64,000 nt of DNA from Stappia albiluteola (GTDB lineage Bacteria; Pseudomonadota; Alphaproteobacteria; Rhizobiales; Stappiaceae): positions 145,375 through 209,374 of the forward strand of contig NZ_JACFXV010000066.1 in the NCBI RefSeq assembly GCF_014050225.1. The letters are read 5' to 3'. The notes under the pieces are model-generated. The model saw nothing but the letters and a program-made list of their open reading frames with translations. It had not been told where the DNA came from and ran no database searches. Positions 26,040 through 35,456 of the stretch are shown piece after piece. Position 1 is the stretch's first letter, and the number at the start of each line of letters is the position of its first letter. The position numbers were made by a program, and so were the translations under genes.

Positions 26040-26440
26040 GACATGGCTCCCTTACATCCGGGACGATCCCGGCGGTGGAGACAGTGTCGCTGCCTGGCCT
26101 GTCAAAGAAAAATGCCGGCCCTCTATAGTGTCGATGACGTTGAGGAATGAGCGGCTGCGCACCTCCCCACGGGAAATGCCGAATGTCATAACCTCCTAAG
26201 ATACAACCGATTTTACCGACTGAATTAACCTTGTTCGCCTAAATCGCATCATCGGACATGAGGCCGGAGCGGCCTTTTTCGCCTCATTAACGGAGTTTCA
26301 AGGTTAAGCGGCGACGATCCTCTTCAAGCTCCCCGGTTGTGCGGCGTCGGACCATACCCGTTGCCCGGCAGCCGACACCGCGCGCCTCCGCTCATGGAGC
26401 GTCGCGCAATACTGGCGTATCTTGTCTGGAGTTGCCGCGT
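26040..26440. other. Divergent intergenic region upstream of the SleB-like gene
   Basis: About 400 bp. Contains a short hairpin AGGCC-GGAGC-GGCCT at 26261-26275 followed by TTTT on the plus strand, which could end a short leader or small RNA. Open frames here are not convincing. The promoters of the cupin gene (minus) and the hydrolase gene (plus) are expected here. Confidence 0.35.
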
Positions 26441-27682
26441 ATGCCTGGCAGGAAGCAGAGCACCCGCAAGCCGGAATTCGGATCCCGGAAGGACCGGCTC
26501 CGCGCCAGTCCGATCGTCCGCCATCTCGGGCTCGCGGCCGCATTCTTCCTCGCCTCCGCCGGCCAGATAGCCCAGCAGGACATCACCGCGCTTCTCGAGG
26601 CCAACCGCCAGGATGCCCCGCGCTGGATGACCGCGCTCGAGGCCGCGAACCACCAGTCGTCCCATGCCCCGACCCTGATCATGGCCGACGCCTCGCGTCC
26701 CGATCTCACCGAGGCGCCGGATATCGCCGTGACGTCAGCCGCGCCCGGACACAATCCGACCGTGGTGCGCGGGCTTGAGAATTTCGTCATCGACAGCGCT
26801 CCGAAGACGATCCCCGACAAGATCGAGATCAACCGCAGCCGCAAGGGCAACCGCCACCTTTCCATGGCGCCCGACCGCGAGATGGTCGGCATCGCCGCTG
26901 GCACGGTCTATTCCCTGCCGAACCTCTTCGCCGAGGGCCCGGAGCAGGATCTGCCGCGTGTAGCCTTCGTCAAGCCGATCACCCCGCTCACCGGTACGGG
27001 CAAGGGCAGTGCCGTTGCCCACGTCGACGGCCAGGGCAGGCCGCTCGATCTGATGCAACTGGCGATCGCCCGCAACGCCGCCGCCACCAGCCTGTCGCTT
27101 GCCGCCGCCTACGCGCCAAACGCCCTTGCCGACACCAACGCCCCTTTCCGCGCCCTGCTCGGCCAGCCGCAGATCGACGACCCGGCCGCCCAGGAAGAAG
27201 CGGCCCTTGAGGCGAACAAGGACGGCGATCCCTACTGGTGGGTGAAACGGCCGCTGCCGGCCAGCGTCAACAGCTCCAAGGAGCAACGCTGCCTTGCGGA
27301 AGCCGTCTATTTCGAAGCGCGCGGCGAGCCGGAGACCGGTCAGGTGGCCGTGGCACAGGTGGTGCTGAACCGGGTCAGGAACCCCGCCTATCCGGATACC
27401 ATCTGCAAGGTGGTCTACCAGAACCGGCACAAGCGCAACCGCTGCCAGTTTTCCTTCGCCTGCGACGGTATTCGCGACCGCATCTCGTCGAAAGCCGCCT
27501 GGGAGACCGCCCAGCGTGTGGCCAAGGACGCCGTTGACGGCGACGAATATATCGAGGACGTGGGCGCATCGACCCACTATCACGCCACCTATGTGAAGCC
27601 GCGTTGGGCGCGCTCCATGAAGCGGCTGGACAAGATCGGCCGCCACATCTTCTACCGCACGCGCGGCGGCGGCTGGAGCTGA
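26441..27682 (+). CDS. SleB-type cell wall hydrolase (Hydrolase_2 domain)
   Basis: 413 residues. The N-terminal region includes one hydrophobic segment (RHLGLAAAFFLASAGQIAQQ), then a long low-complexity stretch. The C-terminal catalytic domain has LAEAVYFEARGEPETGQVAV and QVVLNRVRNPAYPDTICKVV, the SleB/CwlJ lytic transglycosylase signature, ending with CQFSFACDG and THYHATYVKPRW. It cleaves peptidoglycan in the periplasm. The ATG at 26441 has GGAG upstream. Confidence 0.87.
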   Translation: MPGRKQSTRKPEFGSRKDRLRASPIVRHLGLAAAFFLASAGQIAQQDITALLEANRQDAPRWMTALEAANHQSSHAPTLIMADASRPDLTEAPDIAVTSAAPGHNPTVVRGLENFVIDSAPKTIPDKIEINRSRKGNRHLSMAPDREMVGIAAGTVYSLPNLFAEGPEQDLPRVAFVKPITPLTGTGKGSAVAHVDGQGRPLDLMQLAIARNAAATSLSLAAAYAPNALADTNAPFRALLGQPQIDDPAAQEEAALEANKDGDPYWWVKRPLPASVNSSKEQRCLAEAVYFEARGEPETGQVAVAQVVLNRVRNPAYPDTICKVVYQNRHKRNRCQFSFACDGIRDRISSKAAWETAQRVAKDAVDGDEYIEDVGASTHYHATYVKPRWARSMKRLDKIGRHIFYRTRGGGWS

Positions 27683-27686
27683 CCCC

Positions 27687-28553
27687 CTACCCGATCCGGA
27701 TATCGAGGCCGAGGTCGAGCACCGGCGCGGAATGCGTGATCGCGCCGACGGAGATCAGGTCGACGCCCGTTTCCGCGATTGCCGCGACTGTTTCAAGCGA
27801 TACGCCGCCCGACGCTTCCAGAAGCACCGCGCCGTCGGCGATCGCCACGGCCTCGCGCAACGTTGCCGGCGTCATATTGTCCAGCATCACCACGTCGGGC
27901 CGCGCGGCAAGCGCCTCGCGAAGCTGGTCGAGCGTGTCGACTTCCACTTCCACCTTCACCAGATGGCCGGCAAAGGCCCGCGCCCGTTCGATCGCCCTGG
28001 CCACGCCGCCGGCTACCGCGACGTGGTTGTCCTTGATGAGGATCGCGTCATCGAGACCGAAGCGGTGGTTGGCGCCGCCACCGCAGCGCACGGCGTATTT
28101 CTCGAAAGCCCGCAGGCCCGGCGTGGTCTTGCGGGTGCAGACGATGCGCGCCTTCGTATGCGCGATTCTGTCCGCGAAGCGCGCCGTCGCCGTCGCAATG
28201 CCGGAAAGATGCCCGAGATAGTTGAGCGCCACCCGCTCGGCTGAAAGCACGACCCGCGCAGGCCCCTCGATTTCGGCCACCGCCGTACCCGGAGAAAGCC
28301 TGTCGCTGTCCGTGGCCAGCCGGGTGAAGCGCACGCCCTCGCCGGTCAGGCGGAATGCGGCTTCCGCGAGATCGAGCCCGGCAAGCCGGCCGTCCTGCCG
28401 CGAGACGATCGCAGCCCTTGCCGACGCGGATGCCGGGATCGTCGCCTGGGTGGTGATGTCGCCTGCCCTGCCCCAGTCTTCCAGCAGGGCGGCGCGGACC
28501 GCGTCCTCCACCATCAGACGTTGCAGGACGGGAAGGAGCATTTCACCGCTCAT
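27687..28553 (-). CDS. nadC: Nicotinate-nucleotide pyrophosphorylase (carboxylating) NadC
   Basis: A 288-residue quinolinate phosphoribosyltransferase that converts quinolinate and PRPP to nicotinate mononucleotide. Signatures are [33 protein letters not shown] and [17 protein letters not shown]. Last gene of nadA-nadB-nadC on the minus strand; its start overlaps the nadB stop by 4 bp (ATGA). Confidence 0.95.
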   Translation of the reverse strand: MSGEMLLPVLQRLMVEDAVRAALLEDWGRAGDITTQATIPASASARAAIVSRQDGRLAGLDLAEAAFRLTGEGVRFTRLATDSDRLSPGTAVAEIEGPARVVLSAERVALNYLGHLSGIATATARFADRIAHTKARIVCTRKTTPGLRAFEKYAVRCGGGANHRFGLDDAILIKDNHVAVAGGVARAIERARAFAGHLVKVEVEVDTLDQLREALAARPDVVMLDNMTPATLREAVAIADGAVLLEASGGVSLETVAAIAETGVDLISVGAITHSAPVLDLGLDIRIG

Positions 28554-30193
28554 TGCAGCCCTCCGGCCTTGATGGCCTCGGCTCCGATCTCCGTCGCTTC
28601 GGCCCCGGCGGCCACCGTCTCCACGTCCTTCAGCGTCACGTAGGTGCGGTGCTGTTGCGCCGGATCGGCCTCAGGGAAATCGCTGCGATAGTGCCCGCCG
28701 CGGCTTTCGGTGCGCCGCAGGGCCGCCGCCGCGACGATCTTTGCCGCCGTGATCATGTTGAGGATCGACAGCCGCTCGCAGCGCCGTTCCAGCGCGTTCA
28801 TCACGGCCAGCGCTTCCGTCAGCCCCTTGCCATCGCGCACCACACCGACCTTCGTCGCCATCGTGTCGCGCAGGATGCCGATCGCGTCGCGCTCCACCTC
28901 GTTGCGCTCGCTGGCGTCCTGGATCGTGTGGTCGATCTCCGGCCAGTGCGCCGTTCGCGGCGTCGGCATCAACCCCTGGATATCCTCCGCCACGCGCGCG
29001 GCGAAAACGACGGTCTCAAGCAGCGAGTTCGAGGCAAGCCTGTTGGCGCCATGAGCGCCGGTGGACGCCACTTCGCCCGCCGCCCAAAGATTGTCGAGCG
29101 AGGTGCGGCCGTTGGCATCGGTCAGGATGCCGCCCATGTGGTAGTGCTCGGCCGGCGCGATCGGGATCGGTTTCTTCACCGGATCGATCCCCGCCGCAAT
29201 GCACGCGGCATGCACGGTCGGGAAGCGTTCGGGGAAGCTTGCCCCAACCGCCTGCCGGCAATCGAGGAAGGCACCGCGCCCGGACGTGACTTCGGCGAAG
29301 ACGGCGCGCGCCACCACGTCGCGCGGCGCCAGTTCCTTCAGCGGATCAATCGTCTCCATGAAGCGCTCGCCGGCGGAATTGACCAGCGTCGCGCCCTCGC
29401 CGCGCAGCGCTTCGCTGGCAAGCGGGGCCGGATCGCGGCCGACATTCAGCGCGGTCGGATGGAACTGCACGAATTCCGGATCGGCGAGGATCGCGCCGGC
29501 CTTCGCCGCCATGGCGAGGCCGTGGCCGTTTGCTTCGCTCGGGTTCGTGGTGACCGCATAGAGATGCCCGATGCCCCCGGAAGCGAGCACCACGGCGCGA
29601 GCCGGAAAGGCCAGCCGCTCACGCCCGCCGCGCCGTCGCGCCAAAATGCCGGTCACATGCTTGCCCTGGCAGATCAGGCTTTCGCCCAGATACCCCTCGA
29701 TGACGCGGATCGACGGCGTCTTGCGCACCGCGGCGACCAGCGCATCCATGATCGCGCGCCCCGCCATGTCGCCGCGCACCCGCACGATGCGGTTCTGCGA
29801 ATGGGCCGCCTCGCGGGAAAGCTGCAGCCGGCCCTCGAGGTCCTGGTCGAAGGGAACCCCGTAGCCGAGCAGGTCGCGCACGCGCTCCCCCGCCTCTTCG
29901 GTCATCAGCCGGACGATCTTTTCGGCGCAAATGCCGCCACCGACCGCGATCGTGTCGCGCGCATGGGATTGGGCCGAATCCTGCTCGGAAACCGCCGCCG
30001 CGACGCCGCCCTGCGCCCAGGAGGACGAAGCCCCCTCGCCGATCGGCGAGGCGGTCAGGATCGTCACTGGCCGCGGCGCCAGCTTCAAGGCGCAGAACAA
30101 GCCGGTCAGCCCGCCGCCCAGGATTACGACATCGTCGATATGCCGGGCCACATGGGCCGGAGAGGAGGTGTTGGACGAAGTCTGGCTGGACAT
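28550..30193 (-). CDS. nadB: L-aspartate oxidase NadB
   Basis: A flavoprotein of about 547 residues that oxidises L-aspartate to iminoaspartate. FAD-binding motif [19 protein letters not shown], then [36 protein letters not shown] and a C-terminal helical domain (GHYRSDFPE). Start at 30193 is preferred because the residues before it (ORF opens at 30247) look non-conserved. It is in the middle of nadA-nadB-nadC and is translationally coupled to nadC. Confidence 0.93.
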   Translation of the reverse strand: MSSQTSSNTSSPAHVARHIDDVVILGGGLTGLFCALKLAPRPVTILTASPIGEGASSSWAQGGVAAAVSEQDSAQSHARDTIAVGGGICAEKIVRLMTEEAGERVRDLLGYGVPFDQDLEGRLQLSREAAHSQNRIVRVRGDMAGRAIMDALVAAVRKTPSIRVIEGYLGESLICQGKHVTGILARRRGGRERLAFPARAVVLASGGIGHLYAVTTNPSEANGHGLAMAAKAGAILADPEFVQFHPTALNVGRDPAPLASEALRGEGATLVNSAGERFMETIDPLKELAPRDVVARAVFAEVTSGRGAFLDCRQAVGASFPERFPTVHAACIAAGIDPVKKPIPIAPAEHYHMGGILTDANGRTSLDNLWAAGEVASTGAHGANRLASNSLLETVVFAARVAEDIQGLMPTPRTAHWPEIDHTIQDASERNEVERDAIGILRDTMATKVGVVRDGKGLTEALAVMNALERRCERLSILNMITAAKIVAAAALRRTESRGGHYRSDFPEADPAQQHRTYVTLKDVETVAAGAEATEIGAEAIKAGGLQ

Positions 30194-30331
30194 GGGCACA
30201 GTTCCGGAGATGGGCACGATCTTGCCCGGCGCCGTGGCGCCGCGCATCTGTCAGGAATGGCGGAAAACGAAGCCCGCGCAAGGGCGATCATAGCGCGGGC
30301 TGTCGGAAAGAGGGCTGCAAAAAGCAGCCGC

Positions 30332-31414
30332 TCAGCTTTTCAGGTTGATCATCCGCTCCACCGACACGCGGGCGCGCGCGGCGATCTCCGGATCGACCAG
30401 CACCTCGTCCTTCATCTCCACCAGCGCGTCGAGGATCTTCGACAGCGTGATCCGCTTCATGTGCGGGCAGAGATTGCAGGGCCGTACATAGTCGACGCCC
30501 GGCGTCTCGGAGGCGACGTTGTCGGCCATCGAGCACTCGGTGACCAGCATCACCTTCTTCGGATTGTTTTGCTTCACCCAGTCGATCATGCCCGAGGTGG
30601 AGCCGGCGAAATCCGCCTCGTCCACCACTTCCGGCGGGCACTCGGGATGGGCGATGATCTTCACGTCCGGCTCGATCTCGCGATATTCGCGCAGTTCTTC
30701 GGCGGTGAAGCGCTCGTGCACCTCGCAGGCGCCGGCCCAGGTCAGGATCTCGACATCGGTCTGCCGCGCGACATTCGCCGCCAGATACTGGTCGGGAATC
30801 AGCAGCACGCGCGGCGCGCCCAGGCTCTCCACCACCTGCACCGCATTGGCCGAGGTGCAGCAGATATCGCATTCGGCCTTCACGTCGGCCGACGTATTGA
30901 CATAGGTGACGATAGGCACGCCCGGATGCTTGCGACGCAGTTCCCTCACGTCGGCGGCGGTGATCGATTCCGCCAGCGAGCAGCCCGCCTTTATGTCGGG
31001 AATCAGCACCGTCTTGTCCGGATTGAGGATTTTCGACGTCTCGGCCATGAAATGCACGCCGCACTGCACGATCACGTCAGCCTCGCTCTTCGTCGCTTCG
31101 CGGGCCAATTGCAGGCTGTCGCCCACCACATCGGCAACACCGTGATAGATTTCCGGCGTCATGTAGTTATGGGCGAGGATCACCGCGTTGCGCTCTTTCT
31201 TGAGCACGTTGATCGCGTGCACGATGGGGGCGATGGCCGGCCATTCAATCGCCGGGATCAGGTGCTTGACCTTCTCGTAGATCGGCGCGGTTTCCGCAGC
31301 GATTTCCGCCGTGTATTCAAGCTCGGGCATATCCACGCGGCCGTAGCGGTCGAGTGCGGTGTCGCAGGCCGCCGCCTGACGGCGGGCGTTGGACGAAATG
31401 ATCGTGATGGCCAT
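30332..31414 (-). CDS. nadA: Quinolinate synthase NadA
   Basis: A 360-residue [4Fe-4S] enzyme that condenses iminoaspartate with dihydroxyacetone phosphate to quinolinate. Cluster cysteines are visible in [26 protein letters not shown] and [18 protein letters not shown]-type block [14 protein letters not shown] is present. First gene of the operon; two TATGCTCA-type palindromes lie in its promoter. Confidence 0.95.
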   Translation of the reverse strand: MAITIISSNARRQAAACDTALDRYGRVDMPELEYTAEIAAETAPIYEKVKHLIPAIEWPAIAPIVHAINVLKKERNAVILAHNYMTPEIYHGVADVVGDSLQLAREATKSEADVIVQCGVHFMAETSKILNPDKTVLIPDIKAGCSLAESITAADVRELRRKHPGVPIVTYVNTSADVKAECDICCTSANAVQVVESLGAPRVLLIPDQYLAANVARQTDVEILTWAGACEVHERFTAEELREYREIEPDVKIIAHPECPPEVVDEADFAGSTSGMIDWVKQNNPKKVMLVTECSMADNVASETPGVDYVRPCNLCPHMKRITLSKILDALVEMKDEVLVDPEIAARARVSVERMINLKS

Positions 31415-31502
31415 CGTGACCTCCCTTGCCTGACCGGGCCTGACGGGACCGGACTTGGCGAAAGACCCTCTTTCGACTCATCCGGACGGCTGTCGGCGCA
31501 GC

Positions 31503-31524
31503 ATTATACTCATATTGAGCATAA
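31503..31524 (-). promoter_or_regulatory. nadA -10 and overlapping NadQ-type operator
   Basis: A 21-bp imperfect palindrome at 31504-31524: TTATACTCA, TAT, TGAGCATAA (8 of 9 arm positions pair). Read on the minus strand its downstream edge contains a perfect TATAAT (31503-31508), about 90 bp upstream of nadA. Binding here would block RNA polymerase. A repressor such as NadQ, encoded in this window, is the obvious candidate. Confidence 0.6.
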
Positions 31525-31558
31525 GTAGCGGTTTAAAAAACGCGGCTTTCGCCGGCCC

Positions 31559-31579
31559 TTATGCTCACTTGGCGCATAT
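31559..31579 (-). promoter_or_regulatory. Second, weaker TATGCTCA palindrome upstream of nadA
   Basis: TTATGCTCA, CTT, GGCGCATAT has the same 21-bp layout as the first operator (6 of 9 arm positions pair). Its centre is 55 bp upstream of the first site, compatible with cooperative binding. Confidence 0.4.
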
Positions 31580-31730
31580 ATAGTCGCTTCCGGAGCCTTT
31601 TGCCAATGGGGGTAGCGGGATTTTTGTGGGTCGTTCCGTATGGCTCTGATATTGCGCTTCAATCTGCTTAGGTGCCGCAGATTCGCCGGCGCCGCGCCGG
31701 ATGAACGCATTCCCTCTCGGCGGCATGTGG

Positions 31731-31971
31731 ATACGCGGGTCAAGCCCGCGTATGACGAGCCGACGGGTTGAAGCGGTGTGTCTGCCACATACTCCATCAT
31801 CCCGGGCGAGTGAGGCGCAGCCGAGCGATGACCCGGGATGACGGGAGTACGTGGCAAGCGGTTTGCCACAATCTCTGTCATGCCCGGCCCGACCGGGCAT
31901 CCAGTAACCACGGTGGCCGGAGATTCAGCCCCCAACGCACGCGATTACTGGATCCCCGTCTTCACGGGGAT
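31731..31971. repeat. Cluster of four REP-like palindromes
   Basis: Four palindromic units in about 240 bp: ATACGCGGG/CCCGCGTAT (31731-31753), CATCCCGGG/CCCGGGATG (31798-31840), ATGCCCGG/CCGGGCAT (31880-31900) and ATCCCCGT/ACGGGGAT (31952-31971). Each is preceded or followed by GATGAC/GTCATC-like sequence. CCAGTAA (31901-31907) and TTACTGG (31945-31951) flank the last two in inverse orientation. They are typical of dispersed extragenic palindromes in Hyphomicrobiales. No transposase is adjacent. Confidence 0.7.
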
Positions 31972-32091
31972 GACATCAGAGTGTGGGCCGGGCGGCTGCA
32001 TCTAACTCTGCCGCGGAATGGACGCGACACCTCTCCCTCGTCTTCGCCGGTCCCAGTGCCGGGAAATGCCCTGGCGGTCCAAGGGCGGCCG

Positions 32092-32535
32092 CTAGGAATT
32101 CGGGCGCCGCACCCGCTGCAGCAGGCCGGCCAGCATCGCCAGCTCTCCGTCGGTGAAGCGGGCGGAGAAGGAGGCCGCAACGGCATCGCGATAAACCGGC
32201 CACATCTTCTCCCGGAGCGCGCGACCTTCGGGCGTGATCTGGATCGCCGCCCCGCGGTAGTCCGCCTCGTCCTGCACGCGTACGACGGCACCGTCTGCCG
32301 CCATGCGGTCGATCAGCCGCGTCAGGTTGTACTTCTCAAGCAGCATACGGGCGGCCAGGTCCTTGTGGCGCAGCCTGCCGCCTTCCGCGCGGCCCAGCTC
32401 CAGAAGAACGTCATACCAGGAAAGCGGCGGCAGGCTGGCGCGCTTGAGCGACGCCTCGACCCGTGAAAGGGCCGCCCGGCTGGCCAGCATCAGGCCCACC
32501 CAGGCCTTTTCGCCATCTTTCGTCAGCGTGGTCAT
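32092..32535 (-). CDS. MarR family transcriptional regulator
   Basis: 147 residues with the MarR winged helix (PPLSWYDVLLELGRAEGGRL, DLAARMLLEKYNLTRLIDRM, wing VRVQDEADYRGAAIQITPEG). The start at 32535 (MTTLTKDGEKA) is preferred over 32574. It is divergent from doxX; two copies of GTTGCAATT lie in the short promoter region between them. Confidence 0.88.
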   Translation of the reverse strand: MTTLTKDGEKAWVGLMLASRAALSRVEASLKRASLPPLSWYDVLLELGRAEGGRLRHKDLAARMLLEKYNLTRLIDRMAADGAVVRVQDEADYRGAAIQITPEGRALREKMWPVYRDAVAASFSARFTDGELAMLAGLLQRVRRPNS

Positions 32536-32554
32536 GGCGAAGTCATAACAGATC

Positions 32555-32600
32555 GTTGCAATTCCACCAAACATGCATTATTTTTGTTGCAATTACAACA
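32555..32600. promoter_or_regulatory. Probable MarR operators between marR and doxX
   Basis: Direct repeats of GTTGCAATT at 32555-32563 and 32586-32594, 31 bp apart (about three helical turns); the second is inside the palindrome-like TGTTGCAATTACAACA (32585-32600). The location between divergent starts fits autoregulation and control of doxX. Confidence 0.5.
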
Positions 32601-32630
32601 TATCCTCCACAATCGGGAGCCTGACGTGAA

Positions 32631-33068
32631 ATGACTATCGATCGTGATCTTGCGCCCTATGGCGCCTTCCTGCTGCGGGTTGCCCTCGGCATCATGTGGC
32701 TTGCCCATGCCGGGCTGAAGTTCTTCGTCTTCGGCATTGCCGGGTTTGCCGGCTGGCTGGATGCGCAGGGCCTGCCCTCCGTCTTCGCCTGGCCGGTGCC
32801 GCTGATGGAGACTGGCCTCGGCCTTCTCATCCTGTTCGGTTTCTACAGCCGCCAGGCCGCAGTCCTGCTGCTGCCGATTCTTGCGGTTGCCACCACCACG
32901 CATATCGGCAACGGCTGGGTGTTTTCGGCCGAAGGCGGCGGCTGGGAGTATCCGGTCTTCCTCATCGTGGCCCAGATCGCCCATATCCTGATCGGCGAAG
33001 GCGCCTTCGCCGCGCGCCCCGCCGCCCTGCCCTTCGGCGGCGCCACAGTGAGCCGGGCCAACGCCTGA
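32631..33068 (+). CDS. DoxX family membrane protein
   Basis: 145 residues with four hydrophobic segments. The family start LLRVALGIMWLAHAGLKFFV and central PVPLMETGLGLLILFGFYSR, VATTTHIGNGW are characteristic. DoxX-like proteins are membrane components often linked with thiol or redox metabolism. It is likely controlled by the divergent MarR gene. A terminator-like hairpin follows. Confidence 0.88.
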   Translation: MTIDRDLAPYGAFLLRVALGIMWLAHAGLKFFVFGIAGFAGWLDAQGLPSVFAWPVPLMETGLGLLILFGFYSRQAAVLLLPILAVATTTHIGNGWVFSAEGGGWEYPVFLIVAQIAHILIGEGAFAARPAALPFGGATVSRANA

Positions 33069-33102
33069 TCGCTCGTTCCGTCAGCCGGACCGGCCCTTCG
33101 GG

Positions 33103-33130
33103 ATGGCGCCGATTTCGGGATCGGCGCCAT
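33103..33130 (+). terminator. Intrinsic terminator-like hairpin after doxX
   Basis: ATGGCGCCGAT and ATCGGCGCCAT form a perfect 11-bp stem around a six-base TTCGGG loop, followed by TTCCGTT. It stands about 35 bp after the doxX stop. Confidence 0.6.
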
Positions 33131-33309
33131 TTCCGTTGACGGCGATATCCGAAAGCAGGACAAAAAAAGAGCGCCGCCCCTCCGCAAGGCTGACGCTTGA
33201 GTTTGCGGTAGTCCGCCGCCTGTGTGTCCCGCTTAATTCCCCTGCCGGCTCCCACGCCTCCCCGGTGATGGAAGCCGGCAGTTCCTTGGTGTGATGCGCG
33301 CGGATATTC

Positions 33310-34467
33310 TCAAAGCTGGTTCAGATACTGGATCAGCGGCACGCTGGTCCCGGCGTTGAGCGCCGCCTGCACATCCCTTTGTGTCATGCCATAGCTGACC
33401 GCCGCATTGGTGCCGGAAAGGTTGAGCGTCAGCGCCTGCGACAGGTCATAGGCCTCGTCCCAGTCGTCCAGAGCCTCGTTCAGGTCATTGGCGACAGCCT
33501 GCCAGTCGCTCGACGAATAGCCCTCTCCCGCGTTCTGGATCTCGGTCGCTGCCGCGCTCACCTCCTGCTCCACCTGCTGCCAGGCCGCCAGGATCGCCTG
33601 CAAACTGGTCTGGATCTCCTCCGTCTGGTTGGCGAAATCCTGATACTGGTTGGACAGCGCGCTGAGAGCGGCCATATCCGCCGTCAGCCCGGTGATCGCC
33701 TTCTGGTCCGCCTCGATCTTGCCCTTGGCGGCGACGATATTCTTGGCATCCAGCGCAATCAGCGCGGCCTCGATAAGGATCGCCGGCCCGAAGACCAGCC
33801 AGGCAACGGCACCGTAAGGCCAGGCGACGATGGTCGCCAAGGTAGCCAGCGTGGCTTCCACCACGACGGCGCCCGAGATAGCGCCGATCTCGATCCAGTA
33901 TTGCTTGATCTGCTGGTTCAGGTTGTCGATGTCGGCGTTGAGCTGGTTGATCTGCGTCTGATCGGCATTCGAGGCGTCAATCGCGTCCTGGACGATCGTC
34001 GAGAACTGCGTCGCCATGTCCGGAACGGTGTTGTTGAAATTCTGGACGGAGGTGATCGCCGACTGCACGAAACCCAGGATCAGGTTGATCGTCCCCGTCA
34101 ACGTGGCGAGGTTCTGGTTCAGTGCGCTGCGGGCGCTTGCGTTCGAAGGATCGCTGACCAGCGCATTTGCATTGGCGATAGCGGCATTGAGCGTGGCGAC
34201 AATGGTCGCGTTGTAATCGTCGACCTCGCCCGGTGTCGCCAGCAGGCGCGCCAGCACGTCGTTGGCCCAGCTCAGCGCATCGGCGTTGGCCTGTACATAG
34301 GCGGTCTCGATTTCCGCCCAGTTGGCAGGGTAGCTGTTCAACGCGGGAAGCTTCGAGGCAAGTACTGCCGTACAGAAGCTGGAGACGAAAAGGACGTTTT
34401 GCTGATAGGTCTTGTTGGCGTCAAGCACGAGTGTCTTGCGCTTCTTCAATGCATGCGCAATATACAT
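33310..34467 (-). CDS. Helical protein resembling HBL/NHE-type alpha-pore-forming toxins
   Basis: 385 residues, nearly all predicted helix. Long amphipathic segments (about 45-192) precede a strongly hydrophobic hairpin (about 194-239, with AVVVEATLATLATIVAWPYG and AWLVFGPAILIEAALIALD), then another long helical or coiled region (about 243-310) and a small C-terminal region. Two long helical bundles flanking a central membrane-inserting hairpin are the plan of Bacillus HBL/NHE, XaxA and ClyA-like toxins. No standard signal peptide is seen. The ATG at 34467 has GGGGAG upstream; the ORF opens at 34548. There is no partner subunit or immunity gene next to it. The call rests on architecture, not on motif identity. 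Confidence 0.5.
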   Translation of the reverse strand: MYIAHALKKRKTLVLDANKTYQQNVLFVSSFCTAVLASKLPALNSYPANWAEIETAYVQANADALSWANDVLARLLATPGEVDDYNATIVATLNAAIANANALVSDPSNASARSALNQNLATLTGTINLILGFVQSAITSVQNFNNTVPDMATQFSTIVQDAIDASNADQTQINQLNADIDNLNQQIKQYWIEIGAISGAVVVEATLATLATIVAWPYGAVAWLVFGPAILIEAALIALDAKNIVAAKGKIEADQKAITGLTADMAALSALSNQYQDFANQTEEIQTSLQAILAAWQQVEQEVSAAATEIQNAGEGYSSSDWQAVANDLNEALDDWDEAYDLSQALTLNLSGTNAAVSYGMTQRDVQAALNAGTSVPLIQYLNQL

Positions 34468-34895
34468 CAACACAACTCCCCAGTTGCAGCGTTCACTGAA
34501 TGGGGTAACCGTAGCCCTATAGGCACAGCCTTTTACAGCAGTGATCATTTATATTATATAATATCAGCATGTATTCTTATATTTTATTTATCATTTTCCC
34601 AATTGTCTCACAACTTCAATGTTAAGTAAATATCAGTATATTATGCAATTACAGATACGCACTCTACGTCATCGCACGACCATCCTCACAAGACGCTTCG
34701 GCCAATAATGACGTCATTCCAACACAGTCGCGGCGTTCAAACTCCCCTAGCGGATGTTTTCGCGTGACAAAGGACTGACCGTTTTTTAACCATGGCGCCG
34801 GATTATCGTTTCATGCAGCGCCCGGCATGCCGCCCGGACGCCCTGGTACGAATTCCGCCTCGCAAGTCTGCTGAAGAACCCGAAGGTCATCGCCC
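34468..34895. other. AT-rich upstream region of the toxin-like gene
   Basis: About 430 bp with a marked AT-rich core at 34545-34670, including runs such as TATATTATATAA. No credible ORF or known repeat. It separates the toxin-like gene (minus) from the lipoprotein gene (plus) and may hold a horizontally acquired promoter. Confidence 0.45.
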
Positions 34896-35381
34896 ATGCG
34901 CCGCCTCGCCGTCCTCGCCGCCCTCGCCCTGCCGCTGGCCGCCTGCCAGTCCTCGGGCAGGTCGGTCTCGCAATATCCGCAGCAGGCGGCTCTCACGGTG
35001 CCGGCGGGCGCCCAGTCGGTCAGGGTGGCGGCAAGCCCGGACGCCGTGCGCCAGACCCTTGTCAGCGGCGCTTCGGAGCGCGGGACCCCGATTATCCAGA
35101 ATGACGCCAACATGGTGGTGCTGGAGCGGCTAGTGACCGGGGAAAATCCGGCGCTCGACAGCGAGTTCGGCCCCTCCGACAACGGTCAGCGCAAGTTCCG
35201 CATCCGGGTCAGATTCCAGGGCACTCCATGCGATACGCTGGTCGTGCAGGAGGTGTTCGTGGTGAACAATGCCGGCACCGCCCTGGAGCAGGTGTTCTCC
35301 GTCACCCAGCCGCAATACAACAACCCCGAGAGCCTGATCGGTTTGAAGAACAAGGCGGAAGTCCTGTCGGGTTGCGCCTGA
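34896..35381 (+). CDS. Putative lipoprotein, hypothetical
   Basis: 161 residues with a lipoprotein signal peptide ending in PLAAC (Cys17). The mature domain (RQTLVSGASERGTPIIQNDA, NMVVLERLV, VVQEVFVVNNAGTALEQVFS) looks like a small beta-rich outer-membrane or periplasmic domain. No known family is recognised. It is convergent with cckA. Confidence 0.7.
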   Translation: MRRLAVLAALALPLAACQSSGRSVSQYPQQAALTVPAGAQSVRVAASPDAVRQTLVSGASERGTPIIQNDANMVVLERLVTGENPALDSEFGPSDNGQRKFRIRVRFQGTPCDTLVVQEVFVVNNAGTALEQVFSVTQPQYNNPESLIGLKNKAEVLSGCA

Positions 35382-35389
35382 CGGACGCG

Positions 35390-35419
35390 CCTGACGCACG
35401 ATAAACGGAATGCGTCAGG
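35390..35419. terminator. Hairpin between lipoprotein gene and cckA
   Basis: CCTGACGCA (35390-35398) and TGCGTCAGG (35411-35419) form a 9-bp stem with a 12-base loop between convergent genes. A poly-A run follows on the plus strand rather than a T-run, so classical intrinsic termination is not clear. Confidence 0.4.
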
Positions 35420-35456
35420 AAAAATCGGCCTTTCGCCGCTTTTCCCGTGCAACGCC

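Noticed and set aside
26261..26279. Small RNA ending at a short hairpin upstream of the SleB-like gene
   Set aside because: The stem is only 5 bp and there is no promoter or conservation evidence, so it was only noted in the intergenic entry.
28553..31528. A 991-codon open frame on the plus strand
   Set aside because: It is entirely antisense to nadB and nadA, its protein is His/Arg/Ala-rich with no domain, and it results from the GC-rich third positions of the real genes.
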